Positions 43,776 through 56,470 of a DNA stretch of 64,000 nt are shown here, in pieces. The stretch is taken from the NCBI RefSeq assembly GCF_964656455.1, contig NC_135718.1:50311008-50375007 (forward strand). Direction: 5' to 3'. Numbering within the stretch: the first letter of the stretch is position 1; each line of letters starts with the position of its first letter. The notes under the pieces are model-generated. The model was given only the letters and a program-made list of their open reading frames with translations. It searched no databases and was not told the DNA's origin. A program made the translations under genes and the position numbers. This DNA is from Halichoerus grypus. Lineage: Eukaryota > Chordata > Mammalia > Carnivora > Phocidae.

Positions 43776-45855
43776 AGTCAATGAAAATATCAATATTTCT
43801 CGGGCTGCATAGCTGAAGAGATAAATCTCTCCCACCATACCTCAGATAAATTTTAAAACTAAGAGAATAAATGGCAATGCAAATACTACTATTAGATATT
43901 TATTATGTTGCAAAGCTTGAAAACAGTCAGGTAAATGGAAAAGTTACTTTTTTCCTACACAAATTTGTTAATGGGTGGCATAATGGGGAGCCCTGTTTGC
44001 TGGCACTCTGTGAAACGTCTACAAATTGCCTCTGCAAAGCATTATAGGTTGTCAGACTAATGTAGTTGAAGATAATTTGGCCTTTCAGTGAATTGAACCT
44101 CACAGCACGATTATACTCCACAACCAAGTAGAGTGTCACAATTATTCTTTCATGCTGAATTACCATATAATGTCATGAGTCTACCTGTCATAAGTCCTGT
44201 AGCCTAGTTTGAATTTTTCCCCCAGATCTATGGTTCATGGCAAAAAAAAAATACATATATATATATATTAATTTTTTTTTGCTTCTAATGGAAATGATTG
44301 CTTTTATCAACAATAAATTTCATAGCAAATCAAAGGATATGCTTGGACAAACAATCCGATACTCAAGGTTAAAAAACACACAAATAATAAATTGCTGGTG
44401 TGTCATGTTCAATTTTTACTACAGCATTACACTGCAATAACCATAACAGGATCTAAATTGTTGTCAGAACATTAAACAAACCCCCATCCTTCACAAAGGC
44501 ATCCTGTCTGAGTAATTCATACAACGGAAACAACTATCAAATTTTCCACTGTCCCACCACTACACCATACATCAGCGCAATTTTATGTATTTGGACAATT
44601 CGTTGAATAAATTACTTCCATCCTGCCTGCTCTTGCCACTTCTGTTAAGAGTCATATCAGTTTTAATTGTCTTTCTGTCTATATGGAGCCACTGTTTTTC
44701 TGGCCTTTTCCTGTGCTATTTCCTGAGCACCAAAATAAACTACGAACACCCATCAGAGCTGGGCGCCAGGGACACACGGCTACAAGAAGGGGGTGTTCTG
44801 TTGGAGATCAAGAGCTTCTTCCCTCTCCTTCTACATAACAGTTGCTGACTGTGTGTTTGGGAGCTTAATGATTCATGATGCGGGGTGGGAACATGGTGGC
44901 TTTTCAAAAATCAGAGCTCTAACTAAAAGCTAAAGGTACTCACTACCCCACATTCTACTGTTTCCACTTGGTCGTTTACTTTCTTGGTTCATGACCACAT
45001 CTAGCCTGGCAAAGGAAATGGGCTCAGCCAGTCACTGTCCCCAGGTCCACTCGGAGTCTGAATCTAGACTGACTCAACACAGCTCATCAGCCAGGTCATG
45101 GGAAAGCCCACCAACTGTTTCCCTTTGGTTTATTGCTCCCAAGCAAATGACAAGCCCACCTTTCCAGGTTGGATCATGCACAGAGGCTCTTGCCCCAAGT
45201 AGAGTTGTAGAACAAGTAACACCATAAAGAGCAGAAATAAACTTTGTCTCTACAGGGGGGAGTTAATGACTTACCATCGTGTTTCTCAACATGATGACAC
45301 CAACCAAAAAGAATCGGATCGATCCAATGCAACTGTTTCCTAAATGAGATCTTTTTAGGTTAGCCTACGGTTCAGCACATGCATTTACCCAGCCAAAGTC
45401 AACACACCAGGTCAGATAATTTCATGGAAAGAGATGAGTAAAGGCTCCTAGGGACCCCAAACTACCTGGGGCACTGTTTTAAAATTATCCCATCACCTGT
45501 GTCCTGTAGCCAAATAAATAACCACACACTGAAATCTCATCACACTGGCTCCTTGAAGCCTGATGCTGCCAAAGACTGTCTGACGCTGAGCTACTTTGAA
45601 CTGGCTCTGAAACAGATCCACTGGACACTAAATGCTGCCCTACAATATGGCGTTGGGCTTGTGACTCCATTTGGCCTGTTCTGCTTCTCAGGGTGGTGTA
45701 ACAGAAGGAAGCCCCATTCAGAGAGGTTACACTGGACCTGGTACCCCCCATATTAACTCAGTAGCCTTGCTGGGTAGTAGAAAGTAACTCCTTATTTATA
45801 ATCCCAAAAGCAATAATAAACACAAAACTATGATTTACTCTGAACCTGCCTATTA
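43776..45855. other. Repeat-poor region, no gene recognised
   Basis: No named repeat. The block 43970-44180 is AT-rich and complex, possibly conserved. An (AT)n tract between an A run and a T run is at 44239-44280. Open frames reach 88 codons and carry no motif. Confidence 0.45.
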
Positions 45856-46235
45856 TTAAAACACTTTGTCTTATAGTTTTATTGATTTACAATCTGTCCT
45901 ACTTACTTTTTTAGCATCTGAAAACAATCAAGGCACAAAGCTGCAAAATGTTTGGACATTAATTGTTAGGAGACAGCATTTTATTCCAGGCGAGGGGTTT
46001 GAGGCCTCGACAGCGATGCATTCTGGTACCAGAATGATTTATGGTCTTGTAGCAATAACGATGCACCAGGGCCATTAACATATTGGCAGGCCCTAGGATG
46101 GATTAGTGGCATTGATTATTTCATGGGCCACTGATACCCATTTGTTACGAGGAGCTCAAAGATGGCCTCTCCCTAACTGAAATCTTTTTATGAGCAGACA
46201 GCATTTTAAGTATTAGGAACCTGGGATTTGGGCCA
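45856..46235. promoter_or_regulatory. Candidate conserved non-coding element
   Basis: Repeat-free block with cattaattgttag, tttatggtcttgtagcaa and similar AT words mixed with a CpG-containing center (ggcgaggggtttgaggcctc, then gacagcgatgc). No stop-free frame beyond 70 codons. The texture is that of a deeply conserved element. Evidence is indirect. Confidence 0.4.
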
Positions 46236-47334
46236 TTTTTTATAATCTTGCTGTCTCCTCACCTTAGTATGCAACCAAAAAAAAAAAAATGTCAAAAAAT
46301 TAAAGTTCATTCTTCACCACCAGCCTTAATTCCTCAACTCGTCATAACCATGTCTTCTTTAAAAATTAATGATTGCCAGCATTTAGCCACTGGTTGTTGC
46401 TATGAAGATCTATGCAAAAAGCAAGGATCCCTATAGAGTGTGTGATATATGGAATACTCTTTATTACTACAATAAAACTTACTGACATTTCAATACTTCT
46501 GCAAATAGCATTATAGTATCAATCTTCTGAATTAGGTTGAAAATTAAGTTGTAAATTAAAAGAAAGTGTACTTTGGAATACAACATGATATGTCACCTAG
46601 AGAAGGACCTTTGTGCATAACTGAGCCGAGCTGGGAACAGAGAGATGAGCCCAGGGCCTTGGCAGTGCTGCTCGCATTCCAAAGACCTAGGTTACACTGG
46701 AAGAATTCATCCAGAAATCCTGATACTCCATCTCTAGGGACATTTTCTTTCATTGTAAAAAGTCAAGGGATTTGACAACAGCCTTTTATGAATGCAATGA
46801 AACCCCCAATCTTAATATATTTTTCTCCTTTGCCATATTCTTACCATACATTTCAAATAGGGCACACAGAATAATAAACGCCTTATAAAACACAAGAAAT
46901 TAACATCCATTATGCTTATAATGTGTTTATACACATATAAAAATGATTACCCTCTCTGTCTCACCAAATACAAAATTGCTCTCATCCCCACCCACTTCCA
47001 GCCTGGCCTTCAAAGATGCTCAGAGCAGAGGGCCATCCAGAACACTAAATGACAACTCCCATAGCCAGGACAGCTTTGAAACTGCTCAGTTCGAAGGCTA
47101 ATGTTACATACTATAAATTGTAGAAAGCCGCAGATCAGAGCCAACACAAAATGGTGATGCAAAAGACTACTGACTTTCAAATATGTATTTTTTGAAAAAT
47201 GTCTTAAATCATTTCCACCCATCTTCCACAACATTCTCTGTACCCGTAAGATGTGACTACAGAGTTAAAACAGAGCTGTTCTTTGAAACATCTTGATGAA
47301 AATCCAGACTAGCCCCAGCCCATGATCACTTCCC
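46236..47334. other. Unique sequence, no gene recognised
   Basis: No named repeat. A-run at about 46269-46281. Open frames of 60-75 codons lack motifs. Confidence 0.5.
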
Positions 47335-47425
47335 ATACTTCCTCACCTGTTTCTTTAGACTAGAAGCTCTTTCAAGTCGGTGTCTACTTCTCTTAGATCC
47401 CACCACCCACAGCCTTCACATCTTC
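47335..47425 (+). repeat. L2-like 3' fragment, sense
   Basis: Reads ttctttagactagaagctct, ttcaagtcggtgtctacttc and ttagatcccaccacccacag, resembling the L2 region just before the 3' terminus. Confidence 0.4.
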
Positions 47426-49525
47426 AGAGGTCTACACGTCCCAGGCCAGAGTGAGTAAAGAGTGTACTCCACTCCCTAGGTATGGCAGGCAGTGATGAGA
47501 AGGATTCTGAGGCAGAGTTTTGACTCAATAGGAAGAGATGCCATGATTGGCCACGTGGCCTGAGAATGCAGGAGTGGAGGGGATGGTCCAAATGTTGATA
47601 TCTGTGACTGTGAATTCAGAAGTCAACACACTTTCCTTAGCTAACCAGAAGACCGCTCAGTTACGCTGGATAAAGACAAATGCTTTGAGAGTATTTCCAC
47701 TCACAGAATGGGCCTAAGGAAACAAAGCATCTTCTCAAAGAGAGTTGTAACACAGACCACAAATCAGAGGGTTTTAGAGTAAAAACAATCATGAGATGGC
47801 CTAATCCAAGTCTTTCATTTCATAGGTAAAAAAGCCAAGACCTGTTGTTAACGGACTCACATGAGGTCACACCAGTAGCGGTCTCCTGCATGCATGCTCT
47901 CCCCACACCACCACCACACTTCCTTTGTGTGTCCTCTTGCATGCTGCTTCTTTTTCTTTCTTTTCCGTGTACATAATTTTCACATTTTACTAAGGTTTGA
48001 TGTACTGCTGCAGACTTCTCAGACACTGGATTATATGATAAGACATAAACTCAATCATCTATATTACTGTAAATTTAGGGAAACAATCTTGGAGTATGAT
48101 GTATAGTAATTCAGGGTTAAGTAGAAAACAACACAAAGAATTTGCCACTTGTGAATTTTCACGTTTTATTTTAAACAGGCAAGAAAGACATCGTAAATGT
48201 GTACTTAAATGCAAAGAAGTGCTTTGGGCTCTAGCCTCTAACTTACGAGGCCTTTGTATAAACTACCCAACATTAAAATACACAAGGAAAAGAACTTCTC
48301 AAAACTCTTAAATCAGCTCCTACCATATCCAGCTTATAAATCAACTGGTTAAGTGGACCTTCCATTTCCCATGGAAATTAAACTTCTCTCTTTACAGCTC
48401 TCCATGATAGAGTCCATGAGTAGACTGAATAGATCATGGCCTTCCCAGGATAACAAGGAGATGAAATAAGACTAAGGGGGACCACCTTCATTACTTCAGC
48501 CAGAAATCCTAAAAGGCTGTGCGCAACCCTACTTTCTCCTCAACATCCAGACACAGATTTTCAGCAAGGTTCAAACTCCCTGCCTCCAGGGAAAATAATA
48601 CATAACCACCTATAAGAGAAGGAGCTTCTTTCCCACATAAAAGTTTAAAAAAAAAAAAAAAATTAAATCCTCTCTGGAGAAACACTCCACAACTTGGAAA
48701 CAACCCTGGGTCACCACTACAAAACATAACAAGTGAAATGTAGGTCTAACTTAATTTGAACAAGCTGAAATGTCAACCTTTTCCTTTTTATTTACTTCCT
48801 AGTTAAGATGGAGAGCAGCTGGTTACCTGCTCACATAAAACCACCATGGTACACCAGAAGAGTATCATTCAAGCTTCTCTTCTTCTAGGCAAATAATGCC
48901 AACCCCATAAAGCTCTTCAGATATATCATTTTGCAAATTATTGTTATCTCTACAGTTCCTCTGGACTTTTGCCAAATTTCCCACATCCTTCATAAACTCA
49001 GTAGTCCAGATGGCATTGCAGGGCTGGGTGTTAATTGAAGAACAGCTTAACTGTTTGGACATGTTATGCATCTATTACCCAATTGTCAATCTTGTAATGT
49101 TTGCTGTATGACTATATCTTTGGGGAAATGAATGCCAAATGAAAATTTACCCTAATCTATTTCTCTCTTTATTCTCTTAGGGCTCTTTCTGATGATTTGT
49201 TAACCTGCTTCACTTTATTCTACAAGCTCAAGTCAGTCACATAACCAAAATTAACAACCAAGACCCGGGATAGGAGTAAATGGTTATTGACCAAGATACT
49301 TGTCCTCTTTGAGATATTTATCTTTTTGTCTGCAACAACCATTCATAAACATGACTGTTCACATGTACAGTTGCAAAGGGCACACAATGATGGAAAGGAT
49401 TCTCAACATATACTATTCTCCTGTTTCTAAATTCCACTTTTAATCTGTTATATGCTTTTACTAAATACCTACTCTATTTTTACAGTAAGACCTTATTAAT
49501 TCACCTAAGACATTGGAAGTTTTGA
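47426..49525. other. Mostly unique sequence, one possible MIR
   Basis: No gene recognised. An antisense MIR-like scrap is at about 47790-47890. A run of A is at 48648-48662. The motif at 49097-49143 recurs diverged at 53437-53485. Confidence 0.45.
47790..47890 (-). repeat. Possible MIR fragment, antisense
   Basis: The words tttcataggtaaaaaagcca, agacctgttgttaacggact and cacatgaggtcacaccag resemble the middle of an antisense MIR, strongly diverged. Confidence 0.4.
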
Positions 49526-49539
49526 AAAATACTGAAGTT

Positions 49540-49771
49540 GGGATGCCCGGATGGCTCAGTCATTTAGGCAGCTGACTCTTGATTTTGGTTCAGGTCACGA
49601 TCTCAGGGTCCTTGGATCAAGTCCCGCATCAGGCTCCTCACTCAGCCGGGAGTTTGCTTGAGGATTCTCTCTCTCTCTCTCTCTCCCTCTGCCCCTCCCC
49701 ACCCCCTTACTGGCTCTCTTTCTCTCTCTCTTGCTCCCTAAAAGAAATAAGTAAATCTTTAAAAAGAAAAC
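49540..49771 (+). mobile_element. SINEC (Can-SINE), sense
   Basis: Head gggatgcccggatggctcag, ctgactcttgattttggttc, tcacgatctcagggtccttg, a (CT)n-rich body and an aaagaaataagtaaatcttt tail. An 11-bp target-site duplication, tactgaagttg, is at 49530-49540 and 49772-49782. Head variant of the older kind. Confidence 0.95.
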
Positions 49772-49782
49772 TACTGAAGTTG

Positions 49783-51859
49783 AATTTTGTCCCATTTCTG
49801 ACGGAGAACCAATCAGGCTCATGACAGGTGCTTAGTAAATTATATGTTGACTAAATTAATAGTGCTTTGCAAAATTGTCAATTCTCCACCCTCCCTGTAC
49901 CTAAGCCCTCTGCCATGTGATTTTGTAGTTCCTACCACTGGAGTATTTATCCCTAATGCACTGATGATGCTTTTGACAGCAAGATTTCATTATATCCATG
50001 GAATGTGGACTGAAATCACAATGGGCCAGTTCTGAGTCTCTACTTCAAGGCATCACATATTTCCTCTGCCCTCTGTGAGCCTCCAACATCTGAAATCTGA
50101 AGAGCTAGCCTAGAAAGTCCTTTGCTTCCAGGCAAAATAGAGACGCACGAAGGAGAGCAGCACAACCAATGCACAGACCTGCACATGGAGCAGAGCTTTG
50201 TCCATCGCAAACCTTTGAGGGGGGTAATAACTGCTCACCACTGAGTGCCACTAGATGTTGGAGGATTTTTTTAAGAGCAGTATTGTTGTGGCAACTGATA
50301 CACAACAAATGGTGCAAAGAAGATCACAGGGTCAGGTTTGACCACCTTGAGAAAAATCGTCCATATATACAGGAAAAAAATTAAAAAGCTAATTATGTTT
50401 GGTTGTTGTTATTCATTTACCACATCCCCTAAGAATCCTTCACTAGCTTCAGACTACATTTTGAGGCAGTAAAACATTTAAAAAATCTAAAAATTAATTG
50501 TTTTGTCCAGTAACTAGGACAAAGCTTGGCCCCAAGTATCTCAACTACTGAAGTTTTCCCCAGTGGCTGGAGAACACATGGAGAAGAACTAAATAAGGAA
50601 TGAAGGTCACTTTCATAATCCCCATCAGAGGAATTGCTAGCAGGTGCCTATTTAAATGAACACTCTGTTGGTCCTTAAAATGAACATATGTTCTCTGTTT
50701 GGAAGGGCAGGCGGGCCAATCTGTAGGTTCTGCAGTGAGATTGAACAGGTAACTGAAGTTGTCCAGTCACGTTAGCCAGATGAGGCATCTCTGACCACTC
50801 ATCACCCCTCACTTTCCCCCCAACGGCCTCCTGTCCCATTGATATCACATCAAGAGGACAGTGAGGCAGAGCACGCCCAGAGAGATCAACTGCACCAGGG
50901 AATTCTCTTCCAAAAGCACTTCCATGTGCCACCAAGGTGGCCTCCGCAGCATGGCAATAAGAGCCATGCCATCAAAGGCAAGTTTCCATTTTATGCGCTC
51001 AAGCCTTCTGTGGCAGGATCCCACAATTCCCCAGGAAACCTGATTTACCATCCCATTGCCCTGTTTTATAGGGCTTGACTCTGCAAATGGAACTGATGGA
51101 GACCTCAACCGTGAGTCACTGAGTCCTCAGGTATAATTGCAGATTTACAATGCCTACAGAGTCATTCTGTCATACTCATGTCTTCTGAACATGTTCCTGG
51201 AAGGGACTCCCTAAGGCTTCAGCTGAGTTCCATTTGCTGCTCTACCCACCCCCAAACAAAAAAATATTCTCCTCCTGGGAGCCCACTTTCCCTTACCCCC
51301 GAGTTTACAATCTAGGAAGCCCTGTATGGATCTGATGACCACTAGGAAAGACAAGGCAGTCACGTGTAGGAAAGCTCACTTGTGGGGTGGATGACAAGAT
51401 ATTATGGGGAGAAGTGGGATGGGAAAAGGAAGAAAAAGTGTACTCTGAGTCATATTGGTGAGATTTTTCACAGCTAATCACACACAAGAATGATTCACTA
51501 CTCACTCTGCTATGCTCACTCATTTTTCATATCATACTTTTCACTGCCCCATCAGCCTGTTCCACCAAGGTCAAATGAAGGGAATGATAGCATGTACACC
51601 ACACTGAGATTTATTATAAACGAAGTCACTCACCTTTTATGTGGAGCAAATGGGCTCCTGAAATCACCATTTATGAAGATGGACCTGAGCAACAGTCATG
51701 TGAGGAGATAGCAGGGGAGGGAGACTCAGTCCAAATGGCACGGCGGAACTCCCATATCCCCTTTCCCATGCACAGAATACAGACTGAGGCTACCCACTAG
51801 CTTGAACTTAAGCAAATGCAAGACTCTGAATCAACATCAGAGCTGAAGTTATGCCTTTG
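49783..51859. other. Unique sequence, no gene recognised
   Basis: No named repeat supported. A short 3'-end-like scrap (ggtgcttagtaaattatatg) follows the SINEC. 49880-50100 may be a very old LTR-type repeat but cannot be supported. Open frames at 50675-51108 overlap on both strands and have no motif. Confidence 0.45.
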
Positions 51860-51935
51860 TCCTATTTTACATAGTGTTGGAGAGGGTCTTCCAAAGAAGG
51901 TAACATCTGAGCAGATCTTAAATGAAATGCATCAG
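51860..51935 (-). repeat. L2-like fragment, antisense
   Basis: Reads gtcttccaaagaaggtaaca then tctgagcagatcttaaatga, the region of antisense L2 that normally reads as a gtgacatttgagc-type block. Confidence 0.4.
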
Positions 51936-52428
51936 ACAAAGAACACTGTTCCAAGATTTTTATAAAAGTTACTTGAATAATAAGGCTTTATTACATAACA
52001 GAAATCCAAAGATAAAATGCTTTCCAGGGTTAATTCACCAATCATGATATCACCAAGGACCCAAGTACTTCCATCTTTCTGCTCTGCCACCCTCAATTCA
52101 AAACTGCTCCTCATGGAGGTAAGATGGCTTCTACAGGCATCACATGTAGATACAACCACACCCAGAGAATGTTCTCTCTCTATTACAGAGGAAAACTGTC
52201 CCAGAAGTCCCCACCATACAGACCACACCTCATGATCATTGACAGTAAGAGGATCACATGCCCATGCCCGAACAATCACAGGAGACTAGAGAGAAAATAC
52301 TTTCCATGATTCCATGACATGAAGGTCATGAAAGTCCTTCAATGGCACAAAGGGTTAATTGTATGAATGGGTTCTGAGTACAAGCATAAGGGATAACAGA
52401 GGTGATTACTGGGAATAGGTTCTATACC
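51936..52428. other. Unique sequence, no gene recognised
   Basis: A 115-codon minus-strand frame at 51932-52279 has no motif. No repeat is recognised up to the SINEC. Confidence 0.45.
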
Positions 52429-52438
52429 TACCCTCAGG

Positions 52439-52476
52439 TTTTTTTTTTTTTTAATGTTTTATTTATTTATTCATGA

Positions 52477-52512
<36 letters not shown>

Positions 52513-52640
52513 CAGAGGCAGAGGGAGAAGCAGGCTCCCCGCCTAGCAGGGAGCCCGATGCGGGACTCGATCCCAGGACCCTAGGATCATGACCTGAGCC
52601 GAACGCAGACGCTTAACCATGTGAGCCACCCAGGCGCCCC
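52439..52640 (-). mobile_element. SINEC (Can-SINE), antisense, full length
   Basis: Reverse tail tttaatgttttatttattta, a (GA)n tract at about 52481-52512, gagaagcaggctccccgcct, gactcgatcccaggacccta and the reverse head gagccacccaggcgcccc. A 10-bp target-site duplication, taccctcagg, is at 52429-52438 and 52641-52650. Confidence 0.96.
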
Positions 52641-52650
52641 TACCCTCAGG

Positions 52651-52945
52651 ATTTTGTACTCACATTTCCCCCTACTTTTCTCACTGCCTCCATGGCATCC
52701 TTCCTCATACCTCTGAGGTCTCTGCTCAAATGTTAAGTTATGCAAGAGACCTTCTCTGACCACTCCATCTCAAAGAGCTGTACACCTACACTCACCATTC
52801 TCTACTCTCTACTTTAGTCTTCTTCATCGTGCTTACCAGCACCATATGTGCATATGCATGTATTTGTTTACCATTGGTCTTCCCCCTCTGTAAGCTCTTC
52901 CAGGCACATAACAGACATTCAAATATTTGTGGAATGAATGAAGAA
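52651..52945 (+). repeat. L2 LINE 3' region, sense
   Basis: Reads ctcatacctctgaggtctct, gctcaaatgttaagttatgc, gagaccttctctgaccactc, then ttaccattggtcttccccct, ctgtaagctcttccaggcac and the terminal caaatatttgtggaatgaat. Confidence 0.85.
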
Positions 52946-52984
52946 AAAGAATTCACTGTTATGTCTCACCCTAAGTCTTAATTC

Positions 52985-53180
52985 TCTACTCTTTGCCATG
53001 TCAGCAAACAGTTCTCCTTGCTCTTCTCTATTTTCCTGGCCCCATCTTTTTGCTCAAACTATCCTCCTCCTACAATGTCCTCTTCACTTTTCCTCTGCTT
53101 CATTAAATCCTGTCTTTAAGAGCCAGCTCAAATTCCACTTCTTTCATAAAGCCTGTCATGATCCAAACCTCACATGATCT
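52985..53180 (+). repeat. L2-like fragment, sense, second copy
   Basis: Reads tctactctttgccatgtcag, tcctcctcctacaatgtcct, gagccagctcaaattccact and tctttcataaagcctgtcat, an L2/CR1-like order immediately after the previous L2 end. Confidence 0.45.
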
Positions 53181-53679
53181 CCAGATCGTACTTTCAATTT
53201 GCAAAGCTCATGTTATTTCTTTCATAGTGTTTTCCTTGAACCCAAAACTGGAGCTATATGTACCCATAGATCTTGACTCACTCAACACTATTTTTATAAC
53301 TGAGGAAACAGAGTCCCAGAATTGCTTCAACCTGCCCAATAATGGACCAGCAGAACATGTACTAAGATTGACAGTCCCTATTTGATAATTAGCCAGTACT
53401 AAAATTTGTAGAACATTCTCCAGGTGGTAATTTTTTATATTTGCTGCATAACTGGGTGTTTGGGGAGAATGAATGGCAAATGACTATGCAACTCTGTGCT
53501 AATAAGCACAAATAGATCACTGTGTCAGCCCCAAAAATGTGGAATAAGGTTCAACTGAATGAGAGAAACCTTCCTTATCCTTATGCTTTCATGAGTCTGA
53601 GCTCACTGATGGAACGGAGAATGATAGTGGGGCTGACAGTAAAGGGAAATACAAAATGCCAGGGGATAGAGAACTGTGA
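53181..53679. other. Unique sequence, no gene recognised
   Basis: A aactgaggaaacagagtccc string at about 53299-53318 suggests a MIR scrap. The motif at 53437-53485 pairs with 49097-49143. No gene. Confidence 0.45.
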
Positions 53680-53792
53680 AGATGTCAGTCACTTGACATT
53701 TCTAAGCCTCAGTACCCTCATCTATGAGAGGAATGGAATTAGACTAGATCTACTAACTAGCAGGACTTGCTTAAAAAAAAAAAAAAAAAAAA
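53680..53792 (+). repeat. MIR SINE fragment with following A20 tract
   Basis: Reads gtcagtcacttgacatttct, aagcctcagtaccctcatct, atgagaggaatggaattaga, then actagcaggacttgctt and twenty A at 53773-53792. The A tract is unusual for a MIR and is probably a later expansion. Confidence 0.6.
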
Positions 53793-54199
53793 GCTAACAT
53801 CAAACCCAAAAAACCTAACTTTTTTGGTTGTAGCAGGTACTGCTAACATCCTGACCCTCCGAACATCTTACTTAACCCCAACAATAGTTCCTTCACCAGT
53901 GGATGGCTTAATCTTTGGGGATGTCTCTTCTAGCACTGAGATATGATAGTTCTAAAATAGATGATCATGATACCAATAGTACTAAGAATACTGAAAGACT
54001 GCAGTGACTTATAGAACAATTTACACTCTCTACAGCCCCAGCAAGAAGTTATTAATTACGGGGCAGACATGGGTCTTGTGAAACCATGATAAATCAAGTG
54101 TTCATAAACTAGGAATGGACAGATGGATGAATGGATGGGAGGGAGGAAGGAAAGGCAATCTAACTTTCATTAATTTTAAAAAGAATAATCAAATTATCC
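53793..54199. other. Unique sequence, no gene recognised
   Basis: A (GGAT/GGAA)n-like tract is at about 54117-54152 (gatggatgaatggatggg, then gagggaggaagg). No gene or named repeat. Confidence 0.5.
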
Positions 54200-54610
54200 T
54201 TAATTGCCAATTAGACCAAAGTTCATCACAGTTATATAGGAAACAAATGTAAGTAGCCTAGATGCCCAACAATAACAGACTGGCAAAGAAAACCCGACCA
54301 AATACCCTGTGTCTCCACTAGCCACCATGTTTCAGAATAATTATTAAGGGCATGAGAATATGCTAAAAATATATATTGATACATACAAAAGTTGCAAAAA
54401 AGATTAGGGAGTGATCCAAGTTTCCAAAAGTGTAATGTATATATGTTTTCTAAAAAGACTGAAAGATCCAGAACAAAATATTAACAGTGTTAACTTCTGG
54501 GTGGTGGGATTACTGGTATTTTTTTTTTTCTTCAGAATTTTCCTATTTTTTTCAAACTTCCTACAATAAACATGTATTTCATTTATGATAAGAAAAGGGT
54601 TGAAATAAAT
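54200..54610 (+). mobile_element. Old L1/HAL1-type 3' end, sense
   Basis: Reads ggaaacaaatgtaagtagcc, tagatgcccaacaataacag, gttgcaaaaaagattaggga, ttaacttctgggtggtggga, ttttcctatttttttcaaac and ttcctacaataaacatgtat, a recurring old L1/HAL1 3' terminal order. Diverged and non-coding. Confidence 0.6.
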
Positions 54611-54749
54611 TAAGAAGTAGAAAAGAAAACTGAGTGAACATTCTGTGTTTCTTACCCATCCCACTTAAAAGCTCAAAAGTCCAAGGGATTTGGAGTGATG
54701 TACCAGAACTATCCAAATTGACCTCAAAAGAACAAGAAGGGGAAAGGTG

Positions 54750-54890
54750 AAATCTCCCTGGACCACATGTCAGTATCCTTGGCACGGATCTCACCCCATC
54801 TGACTGTATCAGAATCTCTAAGGAGAGGGGCCTCAGACACCTGTACTCTGCTTCTGGGAAGCACAGGGGCCGTGGTTCTTATGAGATGTG
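54750..54890 (-). repeat. MER5A-like fragment, antisense
   Basis: Reads ccccatctgactgtatcaga, atctctaaggagaggggcct and gggaagcacaggggccgtgg ttctt, which resembles a diverged MER5A. Weak. Confidence 0.4.
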
Positions 54891-56394
54891 CTGGTAACTA
54901 GCATGTAAAGATCATGGAAGCTATGATAAATAAAGGCAAAAAAAAAAAAAAAAAACAGTTCTTGATCTGCCTCCACAAATCAGGGATCCCCATGTGAGAA
55001 GAGCTACCATTCTTTTCTCCAAAGTCTCCTGAGATCACCTTTGTGGTCCCAGGTTTTCACACTACAAAAAGGACCAGAATTCTCTGTGACCTGTTACACT
55101 GAACTGTATCTCTGAGCCATGGGTGAGCCAGCCTTAGTAAACTTAATTTTATCACTTGTCAAATTTTTCAACCTTTGAAAAATTACTCAATACCGGAATT
55201 AATGTATGATATAATATCCAAGCGGTTAGCCAGCTCTGAACTTAGATGATCCCCAAACGATGCTGGATGTACACCTGAGGGTAGCAGGGCTGCCAGGCTG
55301 CTACAGCCTCTAGTCTGCACGAGGAATGTGGGTGTGAGCATGAGGGCAAATCCACATTTCAACATCAGCAGAGTGATAGATAATTTATGCCATACCTGAA
55401 AATACGTCTCATGGATCTCCATGCAACAACGTATTAATTTCATTTTTTTTAAACTCCCATTCATCATTTCTAGCAAGTCAACAGTCCTTCTCCCAAGACC
55501 TTGCTTTAATTGTGAAGGCAGCTGATATTGCATTCTGGGCCAACATTTCTTAGAACTGTGTTGCTACCTCAGATATTTAGTTCTATGTGGAATCTGGGGA
55601 GAGAAATAAGTGCAGTCTGGAGGAGTGTCACAAGAAAGATAGCTCCTCAAAACCAGGTGTGTGCACCCTTAAGGGGGAATTTATTTTTTGTAATATAGAG
55701 CAAAAAAAAAGAAAAATCAGAAATTCTTCATATTTCCAGGCCATTCTTTGAGGGGAAAGGGAGGAAGGGGTTGAGAGGGGAAGAAGGAAAAAATAAACTT
55801 TATTTTTGGATGGAAAATGTATAAAGGATGTATTAGACCCATCAGCATCAATTCTGAAATACAAAGTTTCCTTCAGTGTATTCCAAAATGAGAAAGAGAT
55901 TTTCCAAGCTCCATAAGGTCCCTGATTCCTTGAAAGTACCAAAAACACAATGGCTCATTTTGAAACCATCACACTTCAGGCTGGATAGAATTAAGTTGGG
56001 GATAAGTTACCTTTTCACTTTCCCGAAAACGTGTGTGTGTTTATGTTTCTCTTCTAGAATTTAAATAACACTAATTCTTATCCAAGACTCCTCCATCAAC
56101 TGGTCTCAGAAAATCACTTTATTCATACAATGAAACAAAATCCTAAATTTATATTTGAGTATGGTACTCAATTATAATAAATTGATTTACCTTCTATTGC
56201 TTCATACAATCACTGACTGTATTTAAAAAGAAAAAGAAAAAGAAAAAAAAACAACCTCAAATAGGTTTTGGACCATACTGCACACTTCTTTTCTGAAATA
56301 ACCATTCCATAAATACTAAACCTATTGTACCATACCCAAAACTACACATTTTTCTCAGGGGGATAAATGAATTCACCTTTTTTTCTGTCCAATT
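54891..56394. other. Unique sequence, no gene recognised
   Basis: An aataaa at 54928-54933 is followed by an 18-base A tract at 54938-54955. The 116- and 106-codon minus-strand frames at 55183-55533 and 55628-55948 lack motifs. An (AAAAAG)n tract is at about 56224-56250. Confidence 0.45.
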
Positions 56395-56470
56395 AATTTT
56401 TGGGTTTTTTTTTTAATTTAATTGTAGTAACACTTAACATGAGATCTACCCTCTTAAATTCTTTCTTTGC
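56395..56470 (-). repeat. L1M-type 3' end scrap, antisense
   Basis: Reads tttaatttaattgtagtaac, acttaacatgagatctaccc and tcttaaattctttc, the start of an antisense L1M 3' UTR, breaking off after about 75 bases. Confidence 0.5.
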
